DNA of 64,000 bases from Alphaproteobacteria bacterium HT1-32 (GTDB lineage Bacteria; Pseudomonadota; Alphaproteobacteria; Rhodospirillales; HT1-32). Position 1 is the first letter of the stretch, and every line of letters starts with the position of its first letter. The translations under genes and the position numbers were made by a program. Of this stretch, positions 43,589 through 52,954 are shown piece by piece. The stretch covers positions 826,469-890,468 of the forward strand of contig WJPL01000001.1 of NCBI GenBank assembly GCA_009649675.1, in the 5' to 3' direction. The notes beneath the pieces are model-generated. The model had not been told where the DNA came from and searched no databases. It saw only the letters and a list, made by a program, of their open reading frames with translations.

Positions 43589-44767
43589 ATGGAGAAACAG
43601 TTTCTAAAAAGCAAACAACTCCGCGTCCTGATTAACGGCATTCACGCCAAAAGTGGCGGTGGTGTTACCTATCTTCAGAACATCCTGCCGTTGCTGGCGG
43701 AAGACCCGGAACTGGAACTTCATCTGTTTCTGCACCCGGATCAGTATGTCCTGTTCGGGCTGGTTGATGAGCGGATTCATATCCATCTTATGGATTACAA
43801 TAGCGGTTTCTTCAGCGCGTTGTACTGGGAGCAGGCATCCCTGCCCATCCTCGCACGGTCGATGTCGGCAGATGTAACCTTGTCACCGGCGAATTACGGC
43901 CCCCTATTCGCCCCGGCACAGGTTATCGTTCTGCGCAACAGCCTGGCGGTTGCCGGGCGTGAGACAAGATTGATCAAACGCCTCTACTGGGCCGCTCTTA
44001 CCCTGATGACCGCCCTCTCGCTCAGCCGTTGCCGGAAAGCCATCGCCGTCTCACAATATGCCCGGAATGCGCTGACTTTTGGCCTTGGCAGTCGTCTGAT
44101 CAACAAGGTTGCTGTCGTGCATCACGGTGTCCGCGATGTGTTCCAGCCCTCAAACCCTTCACGGTCTGAAAACTTCCTGCTCGCCGTGAGCGATATCTAT
44201 GTTCAGAAAAACCTGCATACACTGATTTCGGCTCTGCCGGAGATCAAACGCCGCTCGCCTGATATCAGTCTGAAAATTGCCGGCCGGGCCATCGACAAAG
44301 GATATCTCGCCGAAATTCAGACCGTCATCAACGAGAACAACCTGCAGGATTCTGTTGAATTTCTCGGTCCGCAGACCACAGAGCAACTGGTTGACCTGTA
44401 TCAGCGCTGCAAGGTTTTTGTCTTTCCTTCCACTGTCGAAACCTTCGGCAATCCGCTGGTTGAAGCCATGGCAAGCGGTGCTGCAATAGCCAGTTCGAAT
44501 ACGGCTGCGATGCCGGAAATCGTTGATGATGCCGCCCTGTTTTTTAATCCGCTGGATGTGAATGACCTCGCCCTGAAAGTCTCTGCTCTTCTGAATGATG
44601 ACGAACTGAGACAGACAATGAGGCAGAAGGCGATTCGACGGTCGCAAGATTTTTCCTGGGAACTCACAGCCCGGAAAACCGCGAGAGTTCTCAAGGAGGC
44701 CGCACCAAAGGAACGGCGCATGGCCATCGGGATAAACCTGAATGAGAACACTGAAGGCGCACGGTGA
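43589..44767 (+). CDS. Glycosyltransferase, GT4 family
   Basis: 392 aa from the ATG at 43589. GT4 layout: LRVLINGIHAKSGGGVTYL (glycine-rich acceptor loop), LAVSDIYVQKNLHTLISAL, and the donor motif FPSTVETFGNPLVEAMASGAAIAS. An in-frame ATG at 43469 would add 40 hydrophilic residues and overlap the divergent GT9 gene by 18 bp; the later start leaves a 102-bp promoter region and keeps the family N terminus, so it is preferred, with GGAGG 14 bp upstream. First gene of a five-gene plus-strand operon. Confidence 0.82.
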   Translation: MEKQFLKSKQLRVLINGIHAKSGGGVTYLQNILPLLAEDPELELHLFLHPDQYVLFGLVDERIHIHLMDYNSGFFSALYWEQASLPILARSMSADVTLSPANYGPLFAPAQVIVLRNSLAVAGRETRLIKRLYWAALTLMTALSLSRCRKAIAVSQYARNALTFGLGSRLINKVAVVHHGVRDVFQPSNPSRSENFLLAVSDIYVQKNLHTLISALPEIKRRSPDISLKIAGRAIDKGYLAEIQTVINENNLQDSVEFLGPQTTEQLVDLYQRCKVFVFPSTVETFGNPLVEAMASGAAIASSNTAAMPEIVDDAALFFNPLDVNDLALKVSALLNDDELRQTMRQKAIRRSQDFSWELTARKTARVLKEAAPKERRMAIGINLNENTEGAR

Positions 44768-45867
44768 CTCTCCGACTGCTATACATCGTCAGCCACCCAA
44801 TCCAGTATCAGGCGCCCCTGCTCCGTCAGATCGCCCGGCAGCCGGAGATCCGGTTGCGTGTTCTTTTCGAAAACGTCACATCGGATGGTCAGCATTACGA
44901 CCCCGGTTTCGGGCGCGAGATCCAGTGGGACGTGCCACTGCGTGAAGGCTATGACAGCGCGCCGGCAGACGATGTGTCGATCGCAGATGAAATTGCAGCC
45001 TGTGATATCCTGTGGGTTCATGGCTGGCAGACGGCAACTCTCAGATCAGCGATCCGACGGGCAAGCCGGCAGGGCAAACCTGTCCTGATGCGGGGGGAAA
45101 ACTGGGCCGTGGCAATGCCTGACGGTCCGGGCCTGCGGGGATGGCTGAAGCGACGCTATCTGTCCTCAATATTCAGAAATTGCAGCGGCTTTCTCTGTAT
45201 CGGGAAGATGAACCGCGATTACTATCGTGATCATGGGATAGATGACGCCAGACTGTTCGACATGCCCTATGCCATCGACAATGACATGTTTCGTGAGAAA
45301 GCCGCCGCAGCCGATATCGGCGCTCTCCGGCACAGTCTCGGCATCCCGGAAGACCGCAAGGTTATCCTGTATGCCGGAAAGCTGTCACCGCGAAAACATC
45401 CGGACATCCTGCTGACAGCCTGGAAGACGGCAAACTGGACCGGACCAAAACCGGTTCTGTTGTTTGTCGGTGATGGCCCCCTGATGACCAGTATGTGCCA
45501 CAAAGCCTCAGAAGATGTCATTTTTGCAGGCTTTCGGAACCAGACCGAATTACCGGGACTTTATCGTCTGGCTGATCTGTTTGTTCTCGCCGCGTCGCGG
45601 GAAGCCTGGGGGCTTGCCATCAATGAAGCCATGGTCTGCGGCACCGCCGTGATCGCCTCAACCGAATGTGGTGCAGCCCATGATCTGATTGACCAGAACT
45701 GTGGCCGGCTGGTGCCGCCCGGAGATGTCCCGGCGCTGGCCGCCACATTGCCTGAAGCGCTCGAAAACAGCCGGCCCCTCGGTGAAAATGCCCGGTTGCG
45801 TATGGCAGAATGGAACTTTGACGCTGATATCCGGGGTCTGACCCACGCTATCCGGTCTGTGGCATGA
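44764..45867 (+). CDS. Glycosyltransferase, GT4 family
   Basis: 367 aa, GTG start inside the previous stop (GTGA). Acceptor side: LLYIVSHPIQYQAPLLRQIA. Donor side: VILYAGKLSPRKHPDILL, and FVLAASREAWGLAINEAMVCGTAVIAS with the expected Glu pair. The SHPIQYQAPL start is typical of a polysaccharide subset of GT4. Overlaps the next gene by 4 bp. Confidence 0.85.
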   Translation: MTLRLLYIVSHPIQYQAPLLRQIARQPEIRLRVLFENVTSDGQHYDPGFGREIQWDVPLREGYDSAPADDVSIADEIAACDILWVHGWQTATLRSAIRRASRQGKPVLMRGENWAVAMPDGPGLRGWLKRRYLSSIFRNCSGFLCIGKMNRDYYRDHGIDDARLFDMPYAIDNDMFREKAAAADIGALRHSLGIPEDRKVILYAGKLSPRKHPDILLTAWKTANWTGPKPVLLFVGDGPLMTSMCHKASEDVIFAGFRNQTELPGLYRLADLFVLAASREAWGLAINEAMVCGTAVIASTECGAAHDLIDQNCGRLVPPGDVPALAATLPEALENSRPLGENARLRMAEWNFDADIRGLTHAIRSVA

Positions 45868-46916
45868 GACCGCTGAACATCCTCTTCGTTGCAGAACTGG
45901 CCCCCGGGTCACGAAGCTATCAGCGTATCCGCCGGCTGCAGATGATGGGGCATTCGGTCGAAACCCTGTCGCTGGTTCCCGCGGATGCAACCTATGAAAC
46001 AAAACCCCGCCTGATTGACCGGATACGTCACAGGTTACGCTATCCGCAAGACCGGAGCGGGGCCAATGACAGATTGCGCAACCTGCCAGCAGAGCCCCGG
46101 CCCGACATCATCTGGTTTGAACGGGCGACAACGGTTCCCGGTGCAACCCTGCGGGCCCTCAAACAGGCGCATCCGGGCTGCAAGCTGATCTGGTATGCAG
46201 AAGATGACATGATGAACCCGGCACATCTCAGCCGCCAGGTTGCCTCCGCCATTCCCTTCTATGACCTCTGGGTGACCACGAAATCATTCAACACCCGGCC
46301 AGAAGAACTGCCGTCACTTGGCGCGAAATCGATGCTTTTCGTCAACAATGCCTATGACATCGAGGCGCATTCACCGATCGAACTCTCCGGGACGGACCAG
46401 CAGAATTTTGCGGCGGACATCTCGTTCGTCGGGACATGGGAACATCCGCGGGCAGAAACTGTCCGGCAGCTGGCCGAAGCTGGCCTGTCCGTGCGCATCT
46501 GGGGTAACGGCTGGGAGCGAATGGCTGATCCGCCAGCCAGTCTCGATATTGCCTACAAGCCGGTTTACGGCGACGATTACCGCCGCGTCGTCACGGCATC
46601 GAAAATCAATCTGTGCTTTTTGCGCAGGGGCAACCGTGACCTGCAAACCTGCCGCTCTTTCGAAATTCCGGCCATCGGCGGTTTCATGATGCATGAATTT
46701 TCGGTTGAAATGTCACAGATCCTCCCCCCTGATCAGGGTGCTGTCTACTTTGACAACGAAACGGATTTGCCCCGACTTTGCCGCTTCTGGCTGGAGCATC
46801 CGGAGAACCGGGAGAAGATCGCCGCAGCGGGACGCACTGAACTGCTGACGGCCGGACATGAGCATGAAGACAGATTACGCGAAATCCTTGAAGCCGCTAC
46901 CGGCGAAGGCGACTGA
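45864..46916 (+). CDS. Glycosyltransferase, CgeB-like (Glyco_trans_1_2 type)
   Basis: 350 aa. N terminus LFVAELAPGSRSYQRIRRLQ; middle DISFVGTWEHPRAETVRQLAE; C-terminal RSFEIPAIGGFMMHEFSVEM, the pattern of the CgeB/Glyco_trans_1_2 group, in which a phenylalanine-glutamate-isoleucine-proline motif precedes the donor site. It is packed between two GT4 genes with overlaps of 4 and 0 bp. Confidence 0.78.
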   Translation: MRPLNILFVAELAPGSRSYQRIRRLQMMGHSVETLSLVPADATYETKPRLIDRIRHRLRYPQDRSGANDRLRNLPAEPRPDIIWFERATTVPGATLRALKQAHPGCKLIWYAEDDMMNPAHLSRQVASAIPFYDLWVTTKSFNTRPEELPSLGAKSMLFVNNAYDIEAHSPIELSGTDQQNFAADISFVGTWEHPRAETVRQLAEAGLSVRIWGNGWERMADPPASLDIAYKPVYGDDYRRVVTASKINLCFLRRGNRDLQTCRSFEIPAIGGFMMHEFSVEMSQILPPDQGAVYFDNETDLPRLCRFWLEHPENREKIAAAGRTELLTAGHEHEDRLREILEAATGEGD

Positions 46917-48026
46917 ATGAAAGTTCTTGTGAACGCCCTGTCCGCCAAGAAAGGCGGCATTGTTACCTATACAAAAAACCTTCTGACATCATTGTCAGAG
47001 GCCGGAATCGACGTGACCGTTGCCGTGCCTCCCGAATTCAGCCATCCGCTGAAACACTGTCTTATGCCGATTGATACATCCAGGTTTTCACCGGCGCGAC
47101 GGTTCCTGTGGGAGCAGACCATCTGGCGCTCCATCGTCAAGCGTCACAATCCCGACGTGCTGTTTTCGTCAGCCAATTTTGGCCTTCTGAACAGCTCCTG
47201 CCGGCAAATACTGTTGCTGCGCGAGGGTGGCCTTTTCGACCCGGACTATCTGGCGAACATGGCCCCTACCCAGGGTGTCTACGCCTCGCTGAACCGGTCA
47301 ATCCGGCGACAGCTGATGCTGGCCTCGGCGACCCGGTCCGACACGATCATTACACCGACCGAGGCAATGCGGGACATGGTCGGGCTCTGGCTGCCAAACG
47401 CCCGTGAAAAGCTCATCGTCAATCATTACGGCACGCTGAATGAGTCATTCGCCCCGACCGCCAGCCCGCGCAAATGGCGGGCAGACGGCGTCTTGCGGCT
47501 GTTATATGTCTCCGTCTATTACCCTCACAAGGTTCCCTGGCTGTTATGCGAAGCCGTTGACAGGCTGAATGCGGCGGGCATTCCGACCACGGCAACCATC
47601 ACGATGACCTTGCGTGAAATGACTGACATGCCGGGTGGAAGTCTCGACCACGCCGTCATCTCACAGGCTGTCGCCAAAGGGACCGTCAGGCTTGGCCATC
47701 ACGATTATGGAAACCTGCCGGACCTCTATCGCTCTCATGACGCTTTCGTCTTCCCGTCGGTCTCCGAAACATTCGGCCATCCGATGGCTGAAGCCATGAG
47801 TTCGGGCCTGCCTGTGGTTGTCTCCGATACCAGCGTCAACCGCGAAATCTGCGGTGATACGGCACTCTATGCCGCCCCCTATTCAGTGACAGGCATTTGC
47901 GACCAGTTGCGGACACTCGATGGCGATCAGGAACTGAGAGATACCCTGCGCCAGCGTGCCCGCCAGAGAACATTGGAAATGTACGACTGGCAGGGACATA
48001 TCGATCGCCTGCTGGCGTTGTTCTGA
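46917..48026 (+). CDS. Glycosyltransferase, GT4 family
   Basis: 369 aa. MKVLVNALSAKKGGIVTYTKNLL at the start (similar in layout to the gene at 43589, suggesting an old duplication), and donor motif FPSVSETFGHPMAEAMSSGLPVVVSD. The ATG follows the previous stop directly (TGA ATG). It is followed after 2 bp by the membrane protein. Confidence 0.85.
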   Translation: MKVLVNALSAKKGGIVTYTKNLLTSLSEAGIDVTVAVPPEFSHPLKHCLMPIDTSRFSPARRFLWEQTIWRSIVKRHNPDVLFSSANFGLLNSSCRQILLLREGGLFDPDYLANMAPTQGVYASLNRSIRRQLMLASATRSDTIITPTEAMRDMVGLWLPNAREKLIVNHYGTLNESFAPTASPRKWRADGVLRLLYVSVYYPHKVPWLLCEAVDRLNAAGIPTTATITMTLREMTDMPGGSLDHAVISQAVAKGTVRLGHHDYGNLPDLYRSHDAFVFPSVSETFGHPMAEAMSSGLPVVVSDTSVNREICGDTALYAAPYSVTGICDQLRTLDGDQELRDTLRQRARQRTLEMYDWQGHIDRLLALF

Positions 48027-48028
48027 TC

Positions 48029-49243
48029 ATGACAGGAGCGGAAAACAGAGATCACCCGGGCGGCATCCGGTTCGGGCTATTGCTTGCTCTTGTTTTCGTT
48101 CTGCTGGCTGGTCTGCTGATAACCTCGCGGGATGCCTATCTGATCCATATTGATGCGACCTGGGTTACCACACCGTACAACCGGTTTGCCTATTTCTGTG
48201 ACGATATACCCGCCTGTCTCCGGATCGGTTCATCCTGGAGCTGGAAACTCATTGCCGAACTGATGAATAGCGGTATTCACATACTGGGAATAAGCACGAC
48301 AGACGGCGCCACCGGACTGACTGCTTCAGATATCCGGGACAATGCGGAACGGGTTGCTGCTGTCCTGCACAGGCTTCTTGTACTGGCACCGGTTCCTGTC
48401 GCCGCGGTACTGATAACCCGGACAAAACCGGCGGCCATCCTGATCCTGAGTCTGGCCTTTGCAGTAATGCTGGGCTGGAGCCCGCTGCTGTACCGTCCGC
48501 TGATTGACTTCTACAACCTGTTTGCGAACTGGCCCCGAAATTACTGGGATTTCAGTTTTGCCCTGCAATTCTACGATTTCGTCTCTGTCGGTTTCCTGTT
48601 CTGCCTTCTGATCCGGCTTGCGCGTCCGCAGTCTCCCGGTTACGCCGATGCCATCCTGCTGGTGCTGATCGGGCAGCTGCTCTTCGAAAATCTCGGCATT
48701 GTCGCGGGAATAGCTGTTGCCCTGCGATACGGACTGTTGTCCGCAGGGCCTGCCCGATGGAAGCCGGCACTCTGCCGGCTGGCTGCTTCTGCTGCCGCAT
48801 CAGTGATGTTGCTGGGGGTTATGCTGGCCCTGATTCAGGCCAACAAGGGCGCCGACCCGGCCGGACATGCAGTCACACTCTCCGCCTATTTTGAGTCCTA
48901 TCGTGATCTGGTTGCCGAGAATATACGCAGCCTGCCAATCATCATCGCCAATTTCATAAACCTGATGACCCTGCCGCTGGTCATCGGCGGGCTGGCTGGT
49001 CTGCTATTGTCCCGGATTGACCGGACACTGGCAGATGACCCCCGGCATCCGGACCGGCTGGCCGTGACCGCCCTGTCCATTTCCGCGGGATTTGCGGTGA
49101 CAATCTGCATCGGGTTTTTCGTCAATTCCTATCAGTCGGAAACCGGACGACAGATCCTGCCTTTCCTGACCATGCTGACCATCACCAGCTGTCTGACCCT
49201 GCGCTGGCTTCTGGCCCGCAGATCCCGGCGCCAGTCTGCTTAA
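48029..49243 (+). CDS. Polytopic membrane protein of the polysaccharide operon
   Basis: 404 aa with about ten hydrophobic segments. A periplasmic loop after the first segment contains Asp and aromatic residues (IHIDATWVTTPYNRFAYFCDDIP). The layout is like membrane-bound GT-C transferases or GtrII/GtrC-type modifying enzymes that use undecaprenyl-linked sugars, but I recognise no defined family. Last gene of the operon. It ends 4 bp inside the convergent 2,3-dehydratase gene. With the GtrB-like GT2 at 51991 it could form a side-branch sugar transfer system. Confidence 0.65.
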   Translation: MTGAENRDHPGGIRFGLLLALVFVLLAGLLITSRDAYLIHIDATWVTTPYNRFAYFCDDIPACLRIGSSWSWKLIAELMNSGIHILGISTTDGATGLTASDIRDNAERVAAVLHRLLVLAPVPVAAVLITRTKPAAILILSLAFAVMLGWSPLLYRPLIDFYNLFANWPRNYWDFSFALQFYDFVSVGFLFCLLIRLARPQSPGYADAILLVLIGQLLFENLGIVAGIAVALRYGLLSAGPARWKPALCRLAASAAASVMLLGVMLALIQANKGADPAGHAVTLSAYFESYRDLVAENIRSLPIIIANFINLMTLPLVIGGLAGLLLSRIDRTLADDPRHPDRLAVTALSISAGFAVTICIGFFVNSYQSETGRQILPFLTMLTITSCLTLRWLLARRSRRQSA

Positions 49244-49935
49244 AGCGGTGCGATGATCGTCTTGACGAAGGGATTGAGATAATTGTCGAGCAGGGCGAGG
49301 TTTTTGATCTGACTGAGCGACGCCCAGCAAAACAGACCGCCAAGGTCATCCGGATTCAGTGACCCCGGTTCGGCCAGAATAATCCGGTTACTGTTGCTCT
49401 TGCGCCAGAACCGTCCGCCTTCCTCGTTATGTTCTGCGGCATAAACCAGCCGGCACGGGGTTTCTTCCAGCAGATAGTCTGTCAGTGGCGGTCGTTTTCC
49501 CTGATGAGCCTGCCGGAGATTGCTCCAGGTTGCCTGAGCTGATGGCGCGAACTGCAACATGCCGAGATTACCCGGCTCTGCCTTCGCCTGAAGCAGAAAC
49601 CTGACCTGCCCGTCCTCGGTCTGTTCACAGACCATCGCCAGAACGCCACCTTCCGGCTGGGTATAGATCGGCTGATCCCAGGACATGACCTCCCGCAGCC
49701 CGCGTGCGGAGGTTCGTACCCCGGTAATACCAAAAAACTGCCCGCTTTCATGCGAGATATCGCCGGTGTCGGGATCACGTTTCCAGTCACGGACACTGTT
49801 CAGGGGAATAAGCTCGGCCGAGAACCCGGTTTCTGCACGCTGTCTGTCGATCCAGCGTACCAGCGGCTGCGGATCACGTGTTTCCCGCTCACCACTGATG
49901 CGAACCAGATCACGAAACCATTCGATATCCGTCAT
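49240..49935 (-). CDS. NDP-hexose 2,3-dehydratase, single-domain form
   Basis: 231 aa. The whole length resembles one repeat of the EvaA/SpnO/TylX3 family: WIDRQRAETGFSAELIPLNSVRDW, FFGITGVRTSARGLREVMSWDQPI, QAKAEPGNLGMLQFAPSAQATWSN, and RFWRKSNSNRIILAE. Characterised members are about 460-480 aa with two such repeats. This is half size, yet the start and stop are clean and the frame is tightly overlapped (4 bp) with the aminotransferase, so it does not look truncated by accident. Expected reaction: loss of water across C2-C3 of dTDP-4-keto-6-deoxyglucose. Confidence 0.78.
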   Translation of the reverse strand: MTDIEWFRDLVRISGERETRDPQPLVRWIDRQRAETGFSAELIPLNSVRDWKRDPDTGDISHESGQFFGITGVRTSARGLREVMSWDQPIYTQPEGGVLAMVCEQTEDGQVRFLLQAKAEPGNLGMLQFAPSAQATWSNLRQAHQGKRPPLTDYLLEETPCRLVYAAEHNEEGGRFWRKSNSNRIILAEPGSLNPDDLGGLFCWASLSQIKNLALLDNYLNPFVKTIIAPL

Positions 49936-51044
49936 CCGACAGACCCTGCAAGACGGCTCAGCACATCAATCACCCGGTCCTGCATCGCATCCGTCAGACC
50001 GGGATACATCGGCAGGGAGAAAATCTCTCCGGCGGCGGCTTCCGAGATCGGAAAATCGCCAGCCTGATAGCCGAGATGACGATAGCCATCCATGATATGA
50101 ACGGGCCAGGGGTAACTGATATTGACGTGGATATCAGCCTCTTTCAGGCCCTCTATCAGCGCATCCCGCCGGGCATGGCGAACCACATAAACATACCAGG
50201 CATGCCGGTTACCCTCAGCTTCAGCCGGCAACGAGATATCGATATCTGCCAGACCGGCTGCATACCGGTCTGCCAGCACCCGGCGCCGGTCATTCCAGCT
50301 ATCAAGCAGGGGCAGCTTGACGTTCAGAATGGCTGCCTGCACTTCATCAAGGCGTGAGTTGTAGCCATGTTCAGCCGCGTAATAGCTGCCCTTCATGCCA
50401 TACATGCGGAGCGAGCGAAGTCGCGCATCCAGTGCTTCATCTGAAGAAATCACCATACCGCCATCACCATAGGCACCCAGCAGTTTGGTCGGGTAGAAGG
50501 AAAAAGCCGCGAGATCACCGAACGACCCGGACTTTGCCCCCTTTGTGGTCGAACCGGTGGACTGGGCACAGTCTTCAAGAACTCTCAGACCATGACCGCG
50601 CGCAATATCCATGATCGCCGCCATATCTGCATTCTGCCCGTAAAGATGCACCGGCAGGATAACCTTTGTACGGGGCGAGATTGTCGCCTCCAGCTTCTTC
50701 GGATCCATCAGCAGTGTGGACGGATCAACATCAACGAAGCGGGTTACCGCGCCCGCATTCTCAATCGCGGAAACCGTCGGGACCGCCGTATTCGGCACCG
50801 TAATCACCTCGTCCCCCGGTCCGACATCAAGGGCTTTCAGGGCCAGCAGCAGGGCGTCCGTACCGCTGTTGACGCCAACCCCGTGCGTGCGGTCGCAATA
50901 GCGGGCGAAATCTTCTTCAAAGCGGCTGACCTCCTGCCCCAGAATCAGGCGTCCCGATGCAAAGACCCGGGCAACGGCCGCATCTATCTCTGTTTTCAGC
51001 TCTTCATATTCCGGCAGATAGTCCCAGACCTGAATGCGACTCAT
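49932..51044 (-). CDS. DegT/DnrJ/EryC1 sugar aminotransferase
   Basis: 370 aa PLP enzyme. Motifs: VNSGTDALLLALKAL, ITVPNTAVPTVSAIENAGA, VLPVHLYGQNADM, LEDCAQSTGS, and the PLP lysine in AFSFYPTKLLGAYGDGGM. The NTAVPTVSAI and NISYPWPVH segments look like the C3-aminotransferase branch (TylB/DesV/FdtB) rather than a C4 enzyme, though this is by eye. It transfers an amino group from Glu to a dTDP-ketosugar. Part of the rmlBA-led operon. Confidence 0.88.
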   Translation of the reverse strand: MSRIQVWDYLPEYEELKTEIDAAVARVFASGRLILGQEVSRFEEDFARYCDRTHGVGVNSGTDALLLALKALDVGPGDEVITVPNTAVPTVSAIENAGAVTRFVDVDPSTLLMDPKKLEATISPRTKVILPVHLYGQNADMAAIMDIARGHGLRVLEDCAQSTGSTTKGAKSGSFGDLAAFSFYPTKLLGAYGDGGMVISSDEALDARLRSLRMYGMKGSYYAAEHGYNSRLDEVQAAILNVKLPLLDSWNDRRRVLADRYAAGLADIDISLPAEAEGNRHAWYVYVVRHARRDALIEGLKEADIHVNISYPWPVHIMDGYRHLGYQAGDFPISEAAAGEIFSLPMYPGLTDAMQDRVIDVLSRLAGSVG

Positions 51045-51994
51045 CCGGCAAACCCCATATCAAGACGCAGCATGTCCATCACCATCGCATCATCACGCAT
51101 CGCATCGGCAAATTCGCCATGACGACCGTCTTCAATACGGGCCAGAACCCGGCCAAAGAAACCGGTGAAGTTATCGCCTGCGGGAATTGCCATCTGCTGC
51201 GGTTCGTTGGCAATCCGGACATTCAGCAGCGTGCTCTCCAGCGGCGGCGGTGTATAGGCCCGGTCCATATCAACGGCCATGCCCGGTCCGAAAACCGACA
51301 GGTTGTTGCGATATTCCGTATCGTACCCGATGAAGGCTGTGAGGGCGCGGCCGTTCTGCCAGATCAGGGTAATCAGGGCAGAGACCGGCACACCGTGCTG
51401 CCAGGCAAGCGGCCGGCAGCTGACCGATACCGGAGAGCCCTGAAACAGCAATCTTCCTACCGCCACCGGATAAGGTGCGACATCATTGACCACGCCACCC
51501 CCAAGGTCCGGGTTGTAGCGGAAATTCCCCTCCCCGAGAGGCGGGAAACTGAAAGTCGTCTGGATGCGGGTTGCACCACCATTTTCTGATGCGACGCGAC
51601 GCAGTGCGTCAAATTGGGGATGGTCTGCAAAAACCACAGCTTCCGCCAGCAGCAGGTCACGGGCTTCAGCCAGCGCCAGCATCTTTTCTGTCTCGCCAAG
51701 TGTCAGAAAAGCCGGTTTGTCGACCACCACATGCCGACCACTGCGCAGCGCGGCCTCAACCATCGGCAGATGCAGGGAATTGACCAGCGACACATAAACC
51801 AGCGTTGCGTCACTTTTTTCGAGCGCCACAGCATAATCATCGAACGTCGCACCCAGCCTGTCAGCGGGCAGCAGATCAGCAGGCACCGGACGCTTCGAAG
51901 CAATATCGATCTGCTCGATGGCTGGCAGAGCCAGCATTCCCGGGAAAGCCCGGCGCCGGGCAATCGAGGAACATCCGAGTGTCAGAATTTTCAT
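51041..51994 (-). CDS. Gfo/Idh/MocA-family oxidoreductase, probable sugar ketoreductase
   Basis: 317 aa. N-terminal Rossmann start ILTLGCSSIARR, followed by the family motif HVVVDKPAFL that carries the catalytic Lys (DKP). A C-terminal beta-sheet domain follows. NDP-sugar 3-ketoreductases such as SpnN and KijD10 belong to this family and act right after the 2,3-dehydratase. That partner is encoded two genes downstream, so the same job is likely here. Overlaps both neighbours by 4 bp. Confidence 0.83.
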   Translation of the reverse strand: MKILTLGCSSIARRRAFPGMLALPAIEQIDIASKRPVPADLLPADRLGATFDDYAVALEKSDATLVYVSLVNSLHLPMVEAALRSGRHVVVDKPAFLTLGETEKMLALAEARDLLLAEAVVFADHPQFDALRRVASENGGATRIQTTFSFPPLGEGNFRYNPDLGGGVVNDVAPYPVAVGRLLFQGSPVSVSCRPLAWQHGVPVSALITLIWQNGRALTAFIGYDTEYRNNLSVFGPGMAVDMDRAYTPPPLESTLLNVRIANEPQQMAIPAGDNFTGFFGRVLARIEDGRHGEFADAMRDDAMVMDMLRLDMGFAG

Positions 51995-52938
51995 AAATCA
52001 TCTCTCCGGTCGGTAATTCGTCTGACATTCGACTGCGGCCGCTCATTGACCGTCAGAAACACCCGCCCGAGATATTCGCCTATCAGTCCGAGGATCATCA
52101 TCTGCATACCGAAAAACAGCAGCACAACGCTCATGATCGAGGTCCAGCCTGTAATCGGCACACCAAACAGAAAATACTCGCCAAGCACTGCGATCAGGCC
52201 AAGAAAGCCAACCCCGCTCATCGCCAGCCCGAGAAGGGCACTGAGGCGAAGCGGCAGGGTCGAGAAGTTCATCAGAACGATCAGCCAGAGGCGGATCAGC
52301 CGTCGCAGCGTATAATTGCTGGCACCATTGGCCCGTGGCAAATGTTCGACCCTGACACCACGGGCGCGCCGGGTGATCTGGAAAATCAGACCATCAACAT
52401 AAGGGTAGGGGCCACGATAGGCGGAAACCGCTTTTGCGATCTCTCCGCGAAGACAGCGGAAGCTGGAGAGGTAGAGACCTTTCGGCTTGTCGAGAACCAG
52501 ATCCGCCGTAGCGTTGGCCAGCCAGCTGCCGAGATTGCGCCATCCCGCATGTTGCTTCTGGCCGAACACGCCATAAATCACATCGTCATCGCCATCCCGC
52601 ATCGCCTGCCAGAGTTTCAGAACTTCCTCCGGCGGATTCTGCAGATCGTCATCCATGGTGATGACGATATCGCCACGCGCCTCCCGCAGACCGGTCAGCA
52701 CGGCATTATGCTCGCCGAAGTTCCGGCTATGCAGGACGGCCCGTACCGGCACCCGGTCACTGGCTGCGGCCAGTTTCTCACAAACATCCCCGGAATTGTC
52801 CGGGCTGCCGTCATCAACGAGAACAATTTCCATCTGTCCGTCAAACGGCAATGCTGTCAGCGCCTCAACAAGCTTCGGCACAGACGCGGCACCGTTATAC
52901 ACGGGCACAACGATACTGAGATCAATAGTCTCGCTCAT
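51991..52938 (-). CDS. GT2 glycosyltransferase, GtrB/DPM1-like with two membrane helices
   Basis: 315 aa from the ATG at 52938; an upstream extension to 53046 lies inside rmlA. The GT2 domain has LSIVVPVYNGAASVPKLVEAL, VLVDDGSPDNSG and MDDDLQNPPEE (nucleotide and metal Asp residues), then two C-terminal helices (about 230-255 and 265-295). This is the GtrB/ArnC-like form that puts a sugar on undecaprenyl phosphate. The other operon genes make a dTDP amino sugar, a plausible donor. It follows rmlA by 16 bp. Confidence 0.85.
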   Translation of the reverse strand: MSETIDLSIVVPVYNGAASVPKLVEALTALPFDGQMEIVLVDDGSPDNSGDVCEKLAAASDRVPVRAVLHSRNFGEHNAVLTGLREARGDIVITMDDDLQNPPEEVLKLWQAMRDGDDDVIYGVFGQKQHAGWRNLGSWLANATADLVLDKPKGLYLSSFRCLRGEIAKAVSAYRGPYPYVDGLIFQITRRARGVRVEHLPRANGASNYTLRRLIRLWLIVLMNFSTLPLRLSALLGLAMSGVGFLGLIAVLGEYFLFGVPITGWTSIMSVVLLFFGMQMMILGLIGEYLGRVFLTVNERPQSNVRRITDRRDDL

Positions 52939-52954
52939 CTGTCCTGCTCTCCCG

